Assembly (NCBI GenBank): GCA_964586855.1
Contig: CAZPHO010000002.1
Span: 1 to 63,959 of the forward strand
Origin: CAYLXN01 sp964586855
GTDB taxonomy: Bacteria; Patescibacteriota; Saccharimonadia; Saccharimonadales; Saccharimonadaceae
DNA: 63,959 bases
Reading direction: 5' to 3'
This document shows, piece by piece, positions 17,334 through 25,432 of this stretch (positions within the stretch are counted from its first letter, which is position 1; each line of letters opens with the position of its first letter). The translations under genes and the position numbers were made by a program. The notes beneath the pieces were generated by a model. The model ran no database searches. It worked only from the letters and a program-made list of their open reading frames with translations, and was not told the origin of the DNA.

Positions 17334-17657
17334 ATGTCAAAAGCTCAATCCAAGAAACAGAAATCCCGAACTTATGCTCGCAATCGGACAAATTTGTCAC
17401 GGCGAGGTTATGATAAATTTACTGAACCAGACGGTGTATTTTTACTAAAGCTGCTGGTTGTGCTGATTGTGAGTTCAGTCTGGGTTAAGTTTCAAAACTC
17501 TAACTTTATTTGGAATGCTTTACCGCTAGGATTGTTCGCTGCGCTTCTACTAGCCCGAGTTATGGAAAAGCGTCCTGAAAATCGTAAATTATGGTATGTG
17601 GTAGTGGTGATTGTCGGAATTATGACTTATTTTTTGCCAGCTGGGATTGTGATTTAG
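17334..17657 (+). CDS. small three-pass membrane protein, unknown function
   Basis: A 107-aa protein with a very basic N-terminus (residues 1-30, many Lys/Arg/Ser) and three membrane segments between residues 36 and 107. I use the ATG at 17334, since TATAAT ends 7 nt before it and no Shine-Dalgarno is present. It converges on the M15 peptidase gene with a 4-nt overlap. I do not recognise a family. Confidence 0.6.
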   Translation: MSKAQSKKQKSRTYARNRTNLSRRGYDKFTEPDGVFLLKLLVVLIVSSVWVKFQNSNFIWNALPLGLFAALLLARVMEKRPENRKLWYVVVVIVGIMTYFLPAGIVI

Positions 17658-18493
17658 TAGCTTTGGCCGCCTTTGACGCCTAGGTAGTCTTCAAGCGCAA
17701 CGATGCCCTTATTTTTCATGTCCTGAGCGACAGTTTTGCCAACGTAGCGAAAATGCCAAGGCTCATACATGAAGCCAGTTGTGACTTCTTTACCCTGAGG
17801 ATAGCGGATGATGAAGCCATGAGTGGTGGCGTTGGCGGCTAGCCATTTGCCTTCGGCCGAAGTCGCAAAACAGGCTGAAAAATTGCAATCAGATGATAAA
17901 TTGGCGCCACCTAAATCAAGCGCCAGACCAGTTTGATGCTCTGAGTGTCCAGCGCGAGCTGAATAAGTATCAGCCGCAGCTTGGCCGTCGCGGGCCACGT
18001 AATTACTGTATAAGCCGGCTTGTGTGCTGTAAGACCGATAGGCGCTGGTAATGATAATGTTGGCTCCTGTGGCCGAAGCGGCTTTGAGCATGGCCTTCAG
18101 GTCGGCATCAATTGATCGACTGTATTGACGGCCACCGATCCCAGTTGTCAGGTCGGCTGGGGCATAGGTCGAGGGCAGACTGTAGCTTTTATTGACGACC
18201 AACAGACCATTGACATAGGTTGGACCGTTAGCGGCTGGTGGCGAAGCAGGTTTAGCCGGCTGTTTTTTTCTCTCTGGCACGACTGGTTTTTCGACGATTG
18301 GAGGCTTGACTTCTGGTTGAGATTGGGGTTGCGGCTCGATGACTGGCGGAGTTGGTTCTGGCGGTCGATTGGAATTAAATTTACCCTGCAGCAGCCAATA
18401 AGCCGCTAGTCCAGCCAGGCCACAGGCGATTAAACTGGCCAAAACAGCTACAATTAGTCGTAATTTTGACGGTGTCGATTTAATTTTCATCAT
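17654..18493 (-). CDS. D-alanyl-D-alanine carboxypeptidase, M15B (VanY) family
   Basis: A zinc peptidase that trims the terminal D-Ala from peptidoglycan stems outside the membrane. Residues 11-36 form an N-terminal anchor and residues 42-90 a Pro/Lys linker. The catalytic domain has SAYRSYSTQ, zinc ligands His186 and Asp193 in SEHQTGLALDL, and Glu244/His247 in EPWHFRY, so the active site is complete. The start has TAAAAT 7 nt upstream and no Shine-Dalgarno, suggesting a leaderless mRNA. It stands between rpsJ and rplC on the opposite strand. In an epibiont it could act on its own or the host's wall; that is inference. Confidence 0.92.
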   Translation of the reverse strand: MMKIKSTPSKLRLIVAVLASLIACGLAGLAAYWLLQGKFNSNRPPEPTPPVIEPQPQSQPEVKPPIVEKPVVPERKKQPAKPASPPAANGPTYVNGLLVVNKSYSLPSTYAPADLTTGIGGRQYSRSIDADLKAMLKAASATGANIIITSAYRSYSTQAGLYSNYVARDGQAAADTYSARAGHSEHQTGLALDLGGANLSSDCNFSACFATSAEGKWLAANATTHGFIIRYPQGKEVTTGFMYEPWHFRYVGKTVAQDMKNKGIVALEDYLGVKGGQSY

Positions 18494-18530
18494 TTACTTA
18501 ATTTTAGCACAATTATGTCGATAAAATCAC

Positions 18531-18559
18531 TTGTATTGTCAGATTGTTCGTGATACAAT
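18531..18559 (+). promoter_or_regulatory. promoter of the rplC operon
   Basis: TTGTAT and TACAAT are 17 nt apart. This drives the large ribosomal block starting at rplC, with a leader of about 120 nt. Confidence 0.7.
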
Positions 18560-18603
18560 TAATCTGTAATTTATCGTTACACAATAATATAAAACTAAGC
18601 TAC

Positions 18604-18668
18604 AAAGACTTGATGGACAGGAAAGGTCCCCGCACTAGCGGTCGAAACCATCCGTTTATCAAGGCTTT
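18604..18668 (+). promoter_or_regulatory. multibranched leader RNA of the rplC operon
   Basis: An outer helix joins AAAG-CTTGAT (18604-18614) to ATCAAG-CTTT (18658-18668) with one mismatch. Inside are hairpins GGAC/GTCC (18615-18618 with 18626-18629) and CCGC/GCGG (18630-18633 with 18638-18641, loop ACTA). GATGG and CCATC give an alternative pairing. It ends 7 nt before the GGGAG Shine-Dalgarno. This resembles r-protein autoregulatory leaders; the ligand is unknown. Confidence 0.6.
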
Positions 18669-18686
18669 TAAATGGGAGAAAAGGGA

Positions 18687-19301
18687 ATGAAAGCACTTCT
18701 CGGTACCAAGATTGGTATGACCCAAATCATCAGCGACAACGGCGACACGATTCCAGTGACGTTGGTTAAAGCTGGCCCGGTAACTGTTACTCAGGTAAAA
18801 ACCGTCGACACCGACGGCTATACGGCAGTTCAAGTGGCATTTGGTGAGGGTAAGAACCTGAGCAAGGCCGTGGCCGCGTATACAGCTAAAGCTGACGTGA
18901 CGCCAAAAAATATCAAAGAAGTTCGTCTTGACGAATTGCCAGCCGATTTAAAAATTGGCACTAAATTTGACGTCAGCGAGTTTGAAGTTGGTGATGTAGT
19001 CGACGTAACTGGCACCTCAAAAGGTAAAGGTTTTGCTGGCACCATCAAGCGGCACAACTTCAAGCGTCAGCCAAAGAGTCACGGTGGCAAAGGCAACACT
19101 CGGCGGCTTGGCTCGATTGGATCGATGTATCCACAAAAGATTTTTAAGGGCAAAAAGATGCCAGGCCGAATGGGCAATGAGCAGGTCACGGTCAAGAACC
19201 TAGTCGTGACGCTGATTGACAAAGACGCTAATTTGATTGCCATCAAAGGTGCTGTCCCTGGACCAAAGCGTGGCTTAGTAATGATCAAGGGAGCAAAATA
19301 A
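18687..19301 (+). CDS. rplC: 50S ribosomal protein L3
   Basis: L3 is an early 50S assembly protein whose loop reaches the peptidyl transferase centre. The 204-aa protein begins MKALLGTKIGMTQ and has the conserved SKGKGFAGTIKRH and PGRMGNEQVTVKN regions. I choose ATG 18687, because GGGAG lies 8 nt upstream; the ATG at 18672 overlaps that site. Its stop overlaps the rplD start by 1 nt. It heads the long ribosomal transcript. Confidence 0.95.
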   Translation: MKALLGTKIGMTQIISDNGDTIPVTLVKAGPVTVTQVKTVDTDGYTAVQVAFGEGKNLSKAVAAYTAKADVTPKNIKEVRLDELPADLKIGTKFDVSEFEVGDVVDVTGTSKGKGFAGTIKRHNFKRQPKSHGGKGNTRRLGSIGSMYPQKIFKGKKMPGRMGNEQVTVKNLVVTLIDKDANLIAIKGAVPGPKRGLVMIKGAK

Positions 19302-19909
19302 TGGCTGAATCAAAATTGAACCCAGATATTTTTGGGCTAGAAGTCAAAAGCCACGACCTACTCAAGCAGGCTTACGCGGCTTATTTGGCGAACGCTCGTT
19401 CAGCTCAGGCTAAAACCAAAACTCGAGGCGAAGTCCGCGGTGGCGGCAAAAAGCCATGGCGCCAAAAAGGCACTGGCCGGGCTCGTTTCGGCTCAATCCG
19501 CAACCCAATTTGGCGTGGCGGTGGTATTGCTTTTGGGCCAACTGGCGAGCAAAACTACAAAATCAACCTATCGAAGCGCGACAAGCGACTAGCGGTCTGC
19601 CAAGCTTTGAGTTTGAAATCTCAAGCTGGCTTGATTCAAGAAGCTGAGTTTAAAGTTTCAGGCAAAACCAAAGACATGACCAAAATTCTAGCTGACAAAA
19701 AAGCTGAGGGCAATGTCTTGGTCGTCACTGCCAACAAAACTGATGAATTGATGCGCTCAACCAATAACTTAGCCAACGTTAAATTAATTAACGCTAATTA
19801 TCTCAACGTTTTTGATATTCTCAATGCTGACATGATTTTAATCGATTCAGCTGGACTTGAGGCGGTTGATAAGTGGCTAGGTGATAAAACAACTGAGGAG
19901 GCAAAATAA
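19301..19909 (+). CDS. rplD: 50S ribosomal protein L4
   Basis: L4 lines the peptide exit tunnel and in E. coli is the autogenous regulator of the S10 operon. The 202-aa protein has the tunnel-loop signature KPWRQKGTGRARFGSIR and the following WRGGGIAFGP. Its stop and start codons overlap those of rplC and rplW by 1 nt, implying translational coupling. It is a candidate ligand for the leader at 18604-18668, by analogy only. Confidence 0.95.
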   Translation: MAESKLNPDIFGLEVKSHDLLKQAYAAYLANARSAQAKTKTRGEVRGGGKKPWRQKGTGRARFGSIRNPIWRGGGIAFGPTGEQNYKINLSKRDKRLAVCQALSLKSQAGLIQEAEFKVSGKTKDMTKILADKKAEGNVLVVTANKTDELMRSTNNLANVKLINANYLNVFDILNADMILIDSAGLEAVDKWLGDKTTEEAK

Positions 19910-20253
19910 TGGTTAATCGAATTATTATTTCACCTCGTTTGACAGAAAAGACTTACGACTTACTGACTGACAATATCTACACTTTCAACGTGCCGGTTAA
20001 CGCCACCAAGGCCCAAATCGCCGCTGAAGTCGAAGACAGTTATGGCGTAGCCGTAGTCAACGTAACGATTGCAAAACACAAAGGCAAAGCCAAAAAATTT
20101 AGTCGCGGCAAGCGCAATTACCCAGGCACAACTTATCAAGCCGACACCAAAAAAGCGTTTGTGCGTTTGGCTGAAGGTGATTCAATTGCCGTCTTTAACC
20201 AAGAAGTCACTCCAGCTGATTCAACAGCTGAAGCCAAAAAGGAGACCAAGTAA
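19909..20253 (+). CDS. rplW: 50S ribosomal protein L23
   Basis: L23 lies at the tunnel exit and docks trigger factor and SRP. The 114-aa protein has IISPRLTEKTYDL near the start, NKAQIAAEVEDSYGV-like and KRNYPG regions of the family. The C-terminal 20 residues are a Lys/Ala/Thr-rich extension. It is coupled by 1-nt overlaps to rplD and rplB. Confidence 0.94.
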   Translation: MVNRIIISPRLTEKTYDLLTDNIYTFNVPVNATKAQIAAEVEDSYGVAVVNVTIAKHKGKAKKFSRGKRNYPGTTYQADTKKAFVRLAEGDSIAVFNQEVTPADSTAEAKKETK

Positions 20254-21092
20254 TGGCGATTAAAAAATACAATCCTACCACGCCGGCTCGACGTGGCATG
20301 ACTAGTCAGGATTTTTCAGAAATCACGACTAAAAAGCCAGCCAAGAGCTTGCTCAAAACCAAAAATCAACTATCTGGCCGCAATAACTCTGGTCGAATTA
20401 CGGTTCGTCATCGAGGTGGCGGTGCTAAAAAACATTACCGGATGGTTAATTATAATTTACCGGTTGGCACAACAGTCACAGTTGAGGAAATTGAATACGA
20501 CCCAAATCGTTCAGCTCGGATTGCCCGAGTGCGTGATCAGAAAAATCAGCTGCACTACATTTTGGCTGATACCAATATGCGCCAAGGTTTAGAGATTAAA
20601 ATTGATGCTAAGCCGACGGTTGAGGTGTCTAACCGTATGCCGATCAAGCAAATCCCAGTTGGCTCGCAGATTTATGCGATTGAATTAACTCCTGGCCGTG
20701 GCGCTCAATTGATTCGAGCTGCCGGCTCCAAAGCTCAGCTGATGGCCAAAGAAGGCAAAATCGCTCAAATCAAAATGCCATCAGGCGAAGTTCGCCGAGT
20801 GCCAGTTGATGCTATGGCATCAATTGGGGTGGTCTCAAACGTTCAACACCAAAATGTGGTAGTTGGTTCGGCTGGTCGGAAGCGTCGTCAAGGCATTCGA
20901 CCATCAGTTCGAGGTGTAGTTATGAACGCAGTTGATCATCCTCACGGTGGTGGTGATGGTGGTCGGCACGGTGCTGGTAAGCCACCCCGAACTCCGTGGG
21001 GCAAGTTAGCGCTGGGTCGCAAGACTCGCCGCAACAAAGCAACTAGCAAAATGATAGTTAAAACTCGACATGAGACGAAGAGGAAGAGGTAG
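20253..21092 (+). CDS. rplB: 50S ribosomal protein L2
   Basis: L2 is needed for subunit joining and peptidyl transfer. The 279-aa protein has GRITVRHRGGGAKKHYR near the N-terminus and the conserved VRGVVMNAVDHPHGGGDG loop with the His that matters for activity. Length is normal. The gene overlaps rplW by 1 nt and is followed 3 nt later by rpsS. Confidence 0.96.
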   Translation: MAIKKYNPTTPARRGMTSQDFSEITTKKPAKSLLKTKNQLSGRNNSGRITVRHRGGGAKKHYRMVNYNLPVGTTVTVEEIEYDPNRSARIARVRDQKNQLHYILADTNMRQGLEIKIDAKPTVEVSNRMPIKQIPVGSQIYAIELTPGRGAQLIRAAGSKAQLMAKEGKIAQIKMPSGEVRRVPVDAMASIGVVSNVQHQNVVVGSAGRKRRQGIRPSVRGVVMNAVDHPHGGGDGGRHGAGKPPRTPWGKLALGRKTRRNKATSKMIVKTRHETKRKR

Positions 21093-21095
21093 AAC

Positions 21096-21359
21096 ATGAG
21101 TCGCTCACTGAAAAAAGGTCCGTTTGTTGATTTTAAATTAGCTAAAAAAGTTGCTAATTTATCTGCCGACGATCGCACCGTTATCAAAACTTGGGCTCGC
21201 CACAGCGTGATTAGCCCTGAAATGGTCGGCCGCACAATTGCGGTTCACAATGGCCGAACTCACGTGCCAGTTTATATTTCTGAAAATATGATTGGTCATC
21301 GGCTGGGTGAATTTGCACCGACTCGTAAATTCCGCAAACATGCGGGGAAGGATAAATAA
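21096..21359 (+). CDS. rpsS: 30S ribosomal protein S19
   Basis: S19 binds 16S rRNA in the 30S head next to S13 and contacts A-site tRNA. The 87-aa protein begins MSRSLKKGPFVD and contains TWARHSVISPEMVGRT and HRLGEFAPTRKFRKH, all typical. Length is normal. It overlaps rplV by 1 nt. Confidence 0.96.
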   Translation: MSRSLKKGPFVDFKLAKKVANLSADDRTVIKTWARHSVISPEMVGRTIAVHNGRTHVPVYISENMIGHRLGEFAPTRKFRKHAGKDK

Positions 21360-21787
21360 TGGTCGCTCCAAAATTTGTCCGAGCTTACGCCAAAGGTGTT
21401 GATCAAGCGCCACGCAAAACCGCCATTGTTGCTAATTTAGTCCGTGGTCGGTCGGTTGAAGACGCTTTGGTGATTTTGGACCACACTCCGCGCCGCGCTG
21501 CTCGACCAATTAAGAAACTAATTGAGTCAGCTCGCGCTAATGCGATTAATAACCACAATTTTGAGGCTAACGGCTTAGTCGTCAACGTCATTTCCGTCTC
21601 GAGCGGCAAACGCTATCGACGCTACATGCCAGCCAAAAAAGGTCGAGCTCTGCCCTATGAAGTTATTTCGTCAAATATTTTAGTTCAACTAACTGGTAAA
21701 CAAAAGCCAGCGGCTAAAAAGCCAGTTGCTAAGACTAGCGTCAAAACTTCAACCCAGGCAGCTAAAAATGAAAAGGAGACCAAGTAA
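21359..21787 (+). CDS. rplV: 50S ribosomal protein L22
   Basis: L22 reaches into the exit tunnel, where its beta hairpin meets nascent chains and macrolides. The 142-aa protein has VRAYAKGVDQAPRKTAIVAN and the hairpin region SSGKRYRRYMPAKKGRA. The last 30 residues form a Lys/Ala/Thr-rich tail beyond the usual end. It overlaps rpsS and rpsC by 1 nt each. Confidence 0.94.
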   Translation: MVAPKFVRAYAKGVDQAPRKTAIVANLVRGRSVEDALVILDHTPRRAARPIKKLIESARANAINNHNFEANGLVVNVISVSSGKRYRRYMPAKKGRALPYEVISSNILVQLTGKQKPAAKKPVAKTSVKTSTQAAKNEKETK

Positions 21788-22419
21788 TGGGTCAAAAAGT
21801 CAGTCCACGCAGTTTTCGCCTGCAAACCAAAAAAGATTGGGACGCCAAATGGTTTACTCAAAGCAAGACTGAAAATGCTAAATTTATCAAAGAAGATTCC
21901 GACATGCGTGATTTGATCGAAAAACGATTTAATCAACGTCCGACTATCAGTAATATCAAAACCGAACGCTCATCAAATATGATCACGGTGACGATTTTTA
22001 CCTCCAAAGCTGGTGTTATTATCGGTAAAGGTGGAGCCGGAGTTCAGGAATTGAAAACTGAACTTGAGAAAATAGTTGATTTACCAGTCAAAATTAACAT
22101 CGAGGAAGTGCGCCGTCCAGACCTGTCAGCCAAGTTAGTGGCTGAAAATATTGCTCATCAACTCGAGCATCGGATTAATTTCCGTCGAGCCATGAAAATG
22201 GCGCTCCAGAACACGATTCAGGCTGGCGCCAAAGGCATTCGGATTGAAGTCGCCGGCCGACTCAACAACGCTGAAATGAGTCGCCGTGAGAAAATGATTG
22301 AAGGCTCGGTGCCGCTACATACGATTCGAGCTAACGTCGACTACCACTGCGCAACCGCTTTCACGCCAGCTGGCACAATCGGGATTAAAGTCTGGATTTA
22401 CAAGGGAGAAAGGGGTTAA
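21787..22419 (+). CDS. rpsC: 30S ribosomal protein S3
   Basis: S3 sits at the mRNA entry channel and has helicase-assisting basic residues. The 210-aa protein begins MGQKVSPRSFRLQ and shows the KH-domain GVIIGKGGAGVQELK motif and the GRLNNAEMSRREKM segment. Length is slightly shorter than in E. coli. It overlaps rplV by 1 nt and is followed by rplP after 1 nt. Confidence 0.95.
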   Translation: MGQKVSPRSFRLQTKKDWDAKWFTQSKTENAKFIKEDSDMRDLIEKRFNQRPTISNIKTERSSNMITVTIFTSKAGVIIGKGGAGVQELKTELEKIVDLPVKINIEEVRRPDLSAKLVAENIAHQLEHRINFRRAMKMALQNTIQAGAKGIRIEVAGRLNNAEMSRREKMIEGSVPLHTIRANVDYHCATAFTPAGTIGIKVWIYKGERG

Positions 22420-22420
22420 A

Positions 22421-22834
22421 ATGCTATTACCAAAGAAAACCAAATACCGCAAAGTTCGCAAAGGTCGCAATGCTGGACGGGCTACATCCGGCAATGAAAT
22501 CGCTTTTGGCGAACATGGTTTGATGAGTCTTGATAATGAGCGCGTGACTTCGCGCCAAATCGAGTCAGCTCGTCAAGCAATGACTCGTCACATCAAGCGT
22601 GGCGGCCAGATTTGGATTCGAATTTTTCCGCATACGCCAGTCACCAAAAAACCACTTGATGTCAAGATGGGTGGTGGCAAAGGCAACCCCGAATTTTTCG
22701 TAGCCAAAGTCAAACCCGGCACTATCATGTTTGAAATTCGCGGTGTTGATCGCACAATCGCTAAAGAAGCAATGACGCTCGCAGCCCACAAATTGCCAGT
22801 TCGCACTCGCTTCGTCAGCAAGGGAGAAAAATAA
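22421..22834 (+). CDS. rplP: 50S ribosomal protein L16
   Basis: L16 organises the aminoacyl-tRNA site of the 50S subunit. The 137-aa protein begins MLLPKKTKYRKVRKGR and has IWIRIFPHTPVTKKP and MGGGKGNPEFFVAKV. I start at ATG 22421, directly after rpsC and preceded by GGAGAAAGGGG; the frame is open further upstream inside rpsC. Length is normal. Confidence 0.95.
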   Translation: MLLPKKTKYRKVRKGRNAGRATSGNEIAFGEHGLMSLDNERVTSRQIESARQAMTRHIKRGGQIWIRIFPHTPVTKKPLDVKMGGGKGNPEFFVAKVKPGTIMFEIRGVDRTIAKEAMTLAAHKLPVRTRFVSKGEK

Positions 22835-22835
22835 G

Positions 22836-23051
22836 ATGACTAAAGCTAAAAAAGCTGATTATCAGACCAAAACTTTAGAAGAGTTAAGCACCGATTTGGT
22901 GACCAAAAAAACCGAACTGAGTAACGCCCAACTGGCTTTACTGAGCGGTGAGCTGGCCAACACGCGCCAGATTGATAATCTCAAGCGCGAGATTGCCCGA
23001 ATTTTGACGGCTGTCAATCAAATGGAAATTGAAGAAATGGAGGAAAAGTAA
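22836..23051 (+). CDS. rpmC: 50S ribosomal protein L29
   Basis: L29 is a small two-helix protein at the tunnel exit beside L23. The 71-aa protein has the expected two helices, with ELSTDLVTKKTELSNAQLAL and NLKREIARILT. It lies 1 nt after rplP and 1 nt before rpsQ, in standard order. Confidence 0.93.
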   Translation: MTKAKKADYQTKTLEELSTDLVTKKTELSNAQLALLSGELANTRQIDNLKREIARILTAVNQMEIEEMEEK

Positions 23052-23052
23052 G

Positions 23053-23379
23053 ATGGCTAAAACCCTAACTGGCGTTGTCACTTCCGACAAGGCCGACAAA
23101 ACTATCACCATAACCGTGGCTAGCCGTGAAACGCACCCACTTTACAAAAAGCAATATACAGTTAATCGCAAATACACCGCTCACGATCCGAAGAACGAAG
23201 CTAGCACTGGTGATAAAGTGACAATCGAAGAGAGTCGACCAATTTCCAAAACTAAAACCTGGAAACTAATTACGATCGTCGAAAAAGCTCGTGAAGCAGT
23301 TGAGGTTCGCGATGAAGTCGAAGAAAAATTTGGTAAGTCAGATCAAGAAGCTGAAACTGCCGAAGAGGAGAGTAAATAA
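23053..23379 (+). CDS. rpsQ: 30S ribosomal protein S17
   Basis: S17 is a primary 16S-binding OB-fold protein. The 108-aa protein begins MAKTLTGVVTSDKADKTITI, then HPLYKKQYTVNRKYTAHDP. The last 25 residues are an acidic extension not found in short S17 forms. ATG 23053 follows GGAGGAAAAG; the upstream in-frame ATG lies inside rpmC. It overlaps rplN by 1 nt. Confidence 0.94.
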   Translation: MAKTLTGVVTSDKADKTITITVASRETHPLYKKQYTVNRKYTAHDPKNEASTGDKVTIEESRPISKTKTWKLITIVEKAREAVEVRDEVEEKFGKSDQEAETAEEESK

Positions 23380-23747
23380 TGATTCAACAAGAAACTAGAC
23401 TCAAAGTCGCTGACAACTCTGGCGCCAAAGAGATCTTGTGTATAAAAGTTCTGGGCGGCACTCGTCGACGCTATGCTCGAGTTGGTGACGTGATTGTCGC
23501 CAGCGTTAAAGATGCTAGCACCACTGGCCAAGTCAAGAAAAAGACGGTCGTCAAGGCAGTGATAGTTCGGACTAAAGACAAAATTCGGCGACCAGATGGT
23601 AGCACCCTAGCCTTTGATGAAAATGCGGCGGTGATTATCGGTGACGACAAGCTGCCTAAAGGCACTCGAGTCTTTGGCCCCGTGCCACGCGAATTACGCA
23701 ACCAAGGCTACATGAAGATTATTAGCTTAGCTCCGGAGGTCCTCTAA
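23379..23747 (+). CDS. rplN: 50S ribosomal protein L14
   Basis: L14 lies at the subunit interface and takes part in a bridge with 16S rRNA; it is also where ribosome silencing factor binds. The 122-aa protein begins MIQQETRLKVADNSGAKE and has the RPDGSTLAFDENAAVII and GPVPRELR signatures. Length is standard, and it overlaps both neighbours by 1 nt. Confidence 0.96.
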   Translation: MIQQETRLKVADNSGAKEILCIKVLGGTRRRYARVGDVIVASVKDASTTGQVKKKTVVKAVIVRTKDKIRRPDGSTLAFDENAAVIIGDDKLPKGTRVFGPVPRELRNQGYMKIISLAPEVL

Positions 23748-24103
23748 TGGCAAGTCGAATTAAAACTGGCGATCTAGTCAAAATTATTTCCGGCGCCAAC
23801 AAAGGCAAAATTGCCAAAGCCACTCAAGTTCTGCCGGCTAAAAACCAAGTTCTACTTGAAGGAATTGGCGAACGAACTCGTCACCAAAAGCGCAGTTTAT
23901 ACAACCCAAATGGTGGTAAAAAGAAAATTCAAGTGCCAGTAGCGCTGTCCAAGGTAGCGCTGGTCCACGATGAAAAAGCTGCTAAAACTTCGCGTGTTGG
24001 TTTTAAAATTGACAGCGAAGGTCAGAAGCAGCGCATCGCACGCCAAGCGAACGATAAGCTAATTACTGACCAAATTAAGAAACCTAAGAAAGGAGCAAAA
24101 TAA
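23747..24103 (+). CDS. rplX: 50S ribosomal protein L24
   Basis: L24 starts 50S assembly. The 118-aa protein has the KOW motif GDLVKIISGANKGKIAKATQ near the N-terminus. It is longer than many L24 proteins owing to a basic C-terminal tail. Overlaps of 1 nt on both sides indicate coupled translation. Confidence 0.93.
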   Translation: MASRIKTGDLVKIISGANKGKIAKATQVLPAKNQVLLEGIGERTRHQKRSLYNPNGGKKKIQVPVALSKVALVHDEKAAKTSRVGFKIDSEGQKQRIARQANDKLITDQIKKPKKGAK

Positions 24104-24696
24104 TGCCTAAAACCCAACCAATAACCACTGCTCCACGTCTAAAGACTGAGTATCAGACTAAGATTGCCAAGCAGCTAAAGAAAGATTTGGGGCTAAAAAA
24201 TATCAACCAAGTTCCAAAATTAGACAAAATTGTCGTTAGCTCTGGTGTCGGCAAGAAAAAAGACGACAAGCGCTACTACGAGCTGGTCACCAATACTCTA
24301 GCCAAAGTCACTGGCCAAAAACCAATTGACCGAATGGCTAAAAAATCAATTGCAACTTTTAAAATTCGAGCCGGCATGAACCGAGTTGGTGTAAGTGTGA
24401 CTTTGCGCAACGCTCGCATGTTTGAATTTCTCGACCGGCTGATTAACACCACCTTGCCACGCGTGCGTGACTTTCACGGTGTGAAGGCGACAGCTTTTGA
24501 CAAGGACGGCAACTACAGCCTCGGCCTAAACGAACAGTCGGTTTTTCCAGAATTGACTTTTGAAGAAACTCAGATTTTGCATGGTTTGCAAGTAACATTT
24601 GTCATCAAAAATGGCGGGCGAGAGCAATCACAAGCTTTGCTTGAAGCTTTCGGGATGCCGTTTGAAAAGACTAACAAGAAAGGAAGTGATCGTTAA
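24103..24696 (+). CDS. rplE: 50S ribosomal protein L5
   Basis: L5 binds 5S rRNA and the P-site tRNA in the central protuberance. The 197-aa protein has KIVVSSGVGKKKDDKRY, PIDRMAKKSIATFKIR and the DFHGV segment. The N-terminal 15 residues are an extension relative to E. coli. It overlaps rplX by 1 nt and is followed by rpsN after 2 nt. Confidence 0.94.
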   Translation: MPKTQPITTAPRLKTEYQTKIAKQLKKDLGLKNINQVPKLDKIVVSSGVGKKKDDKRYYELVTNTLAKVTGQKPIDRMAKKSIATFKIRAGMNRVGVSVTLRNARMFEFLDRLINTTLPRVRDFHGVKATAFDKDGNYSLGLNEQSVFPELTFEETQILHGLQVTFVIKNGGREQSQALLEAFGMPFEKTNKKGSDR

Positions 24697-24698
24697 TT

Positions 24699-24968
24699 AT
24701 GGCTAAGAAATCAATTTTAGCACGCGATGCTAAGCGACAAAAAATGATTACTAAGTTCGCTGATAAACGAGCTGAACTCAAGGCAATGGGTGATCGTGAG
24801 GGCTTGGCCAAATTACCGCGTAACTCCAGCCCAACTCGCTGGAAAAACCGCGATCAATTAACTGGTCGTCCTCGAGCCTACATGCGTAAGTTCGGACTAA
24901 GTCGAATTAGTTTTCGTGAAAAAGCCTCAAAGGGTGAAATCCCAGGCGTAACTAAGAGTAGTTGGTAG
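24699..24968 (+). CDS. rpsN: 30S ribosomal protein S14, zinc-free long form
   Basis: S14 is a late-assembling 30S head protein. The 89-aa protein is the long form and contains no cysteine at all; the zinc-ribbon CxxC pairs of the short form are absent. The RNA-binding segment SPTRWKNRDQLTGRPRAYMRKFGLS is the family signature (only its core is quoted: RDQLTGRPRAYMRKFG). This fits the loss of zinc sites in L36 and RpoC in the same window. It lies between rplE and rpsH as usual. Confidence 0.95.
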   Translation: MAKKSILARDAKRQKMITKFADKRAELKAMGDREGLAKLPRNSSPTRWKNRDQLTGRPRAYMRKFGLSRISFREKASKGEIPGVTKSSW

Positions 24969-24980
24969 GAAGGAGAAACT

Positions 24981-25382
24981 ATGTCACTAAGAACTACAGA
25001 CCCAATCGCAGATCTCCTTACTCGGATCCGCAACGCAATCATGGTTGGCAAAGCCGAGATTAGAGTGCCATCAAGTCGGATGAAAAAAGTCATCGCTGAC
25101 CAACTCAAGGCTAACCATTACTTGGCTGACGTCAAGCTTGAAGCGGCCAAGCCTAACGACGTGCTGTTAATCACCATCAACCAAGCTGGCGACAACGCCA
25201 ACATCACCGAGATCAAGCGCTTGTCCAAGCCTGGTCAACGCCGCTACGTCAAAGCTGATCAAATTCCAAAGGTCAAAAATGGCCGTGGACTGGTTTTGGT
25301 TAGCACCTCTAAGGGCGTGATGACTGGCACCGAAGCCAAGAAAGAAAGCTTGGGCGGCGAACTGCTGCTTGAGGTTTACTAA
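24981..25382 (+). CDS. rpsH: 30S ribosomal protein S8
   Basis: S8 binds the central domain of 16S rRNA and in E. coli represses the spc operon. The 133-aa protein begins with RTTDPIADLLTRIRNA and has the C-terminal VSTSKGVMTGTEAKKESLGG signature. A GGAGAAA site precedes the ATG. After it there is a 50-nt gap carrying an internal promoter. Confidence 0.95.
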   Translation: MSLRTTDPIADLLTRIRNAIMVGKAEIRVPSSRMKKVIADQLKANHYLADVKLEAAKPNDVLLITINQAGDNANITEIKRLSKPGQRRYVKADQIPKVKNGRGLVLVSTSKGVMTGTEAKKESLGGELLLEVY

Positions 25383-25403
25383 AGATTAACAATCAATTAT
25401 AAT
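25375..25403 (+). promoter_or_regulatory. internal promoter before rplF
   Basis: TTTACT (overlapping the rpsH stop codon) and TATAAT are 17 nt apart, in the only sizeable gap of the block (25383-25432). It would give extra transcription of rplF and downstream genes. AAGGAAGG is the ribosome site. Confidence 0.6.
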
Positions 25404-25432
25404 TTAACAAGCATTAAACAAAGGAAGGTAAC

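Noticed and set aside
11619..18493. LPST stretches in the small membrane protein (11619-11897) and the M15 peptidase as sortase signals
   Set aside because: Neither is followed by a hydrophobic segment and basic tail at the C-terminus, so they are chance matches.
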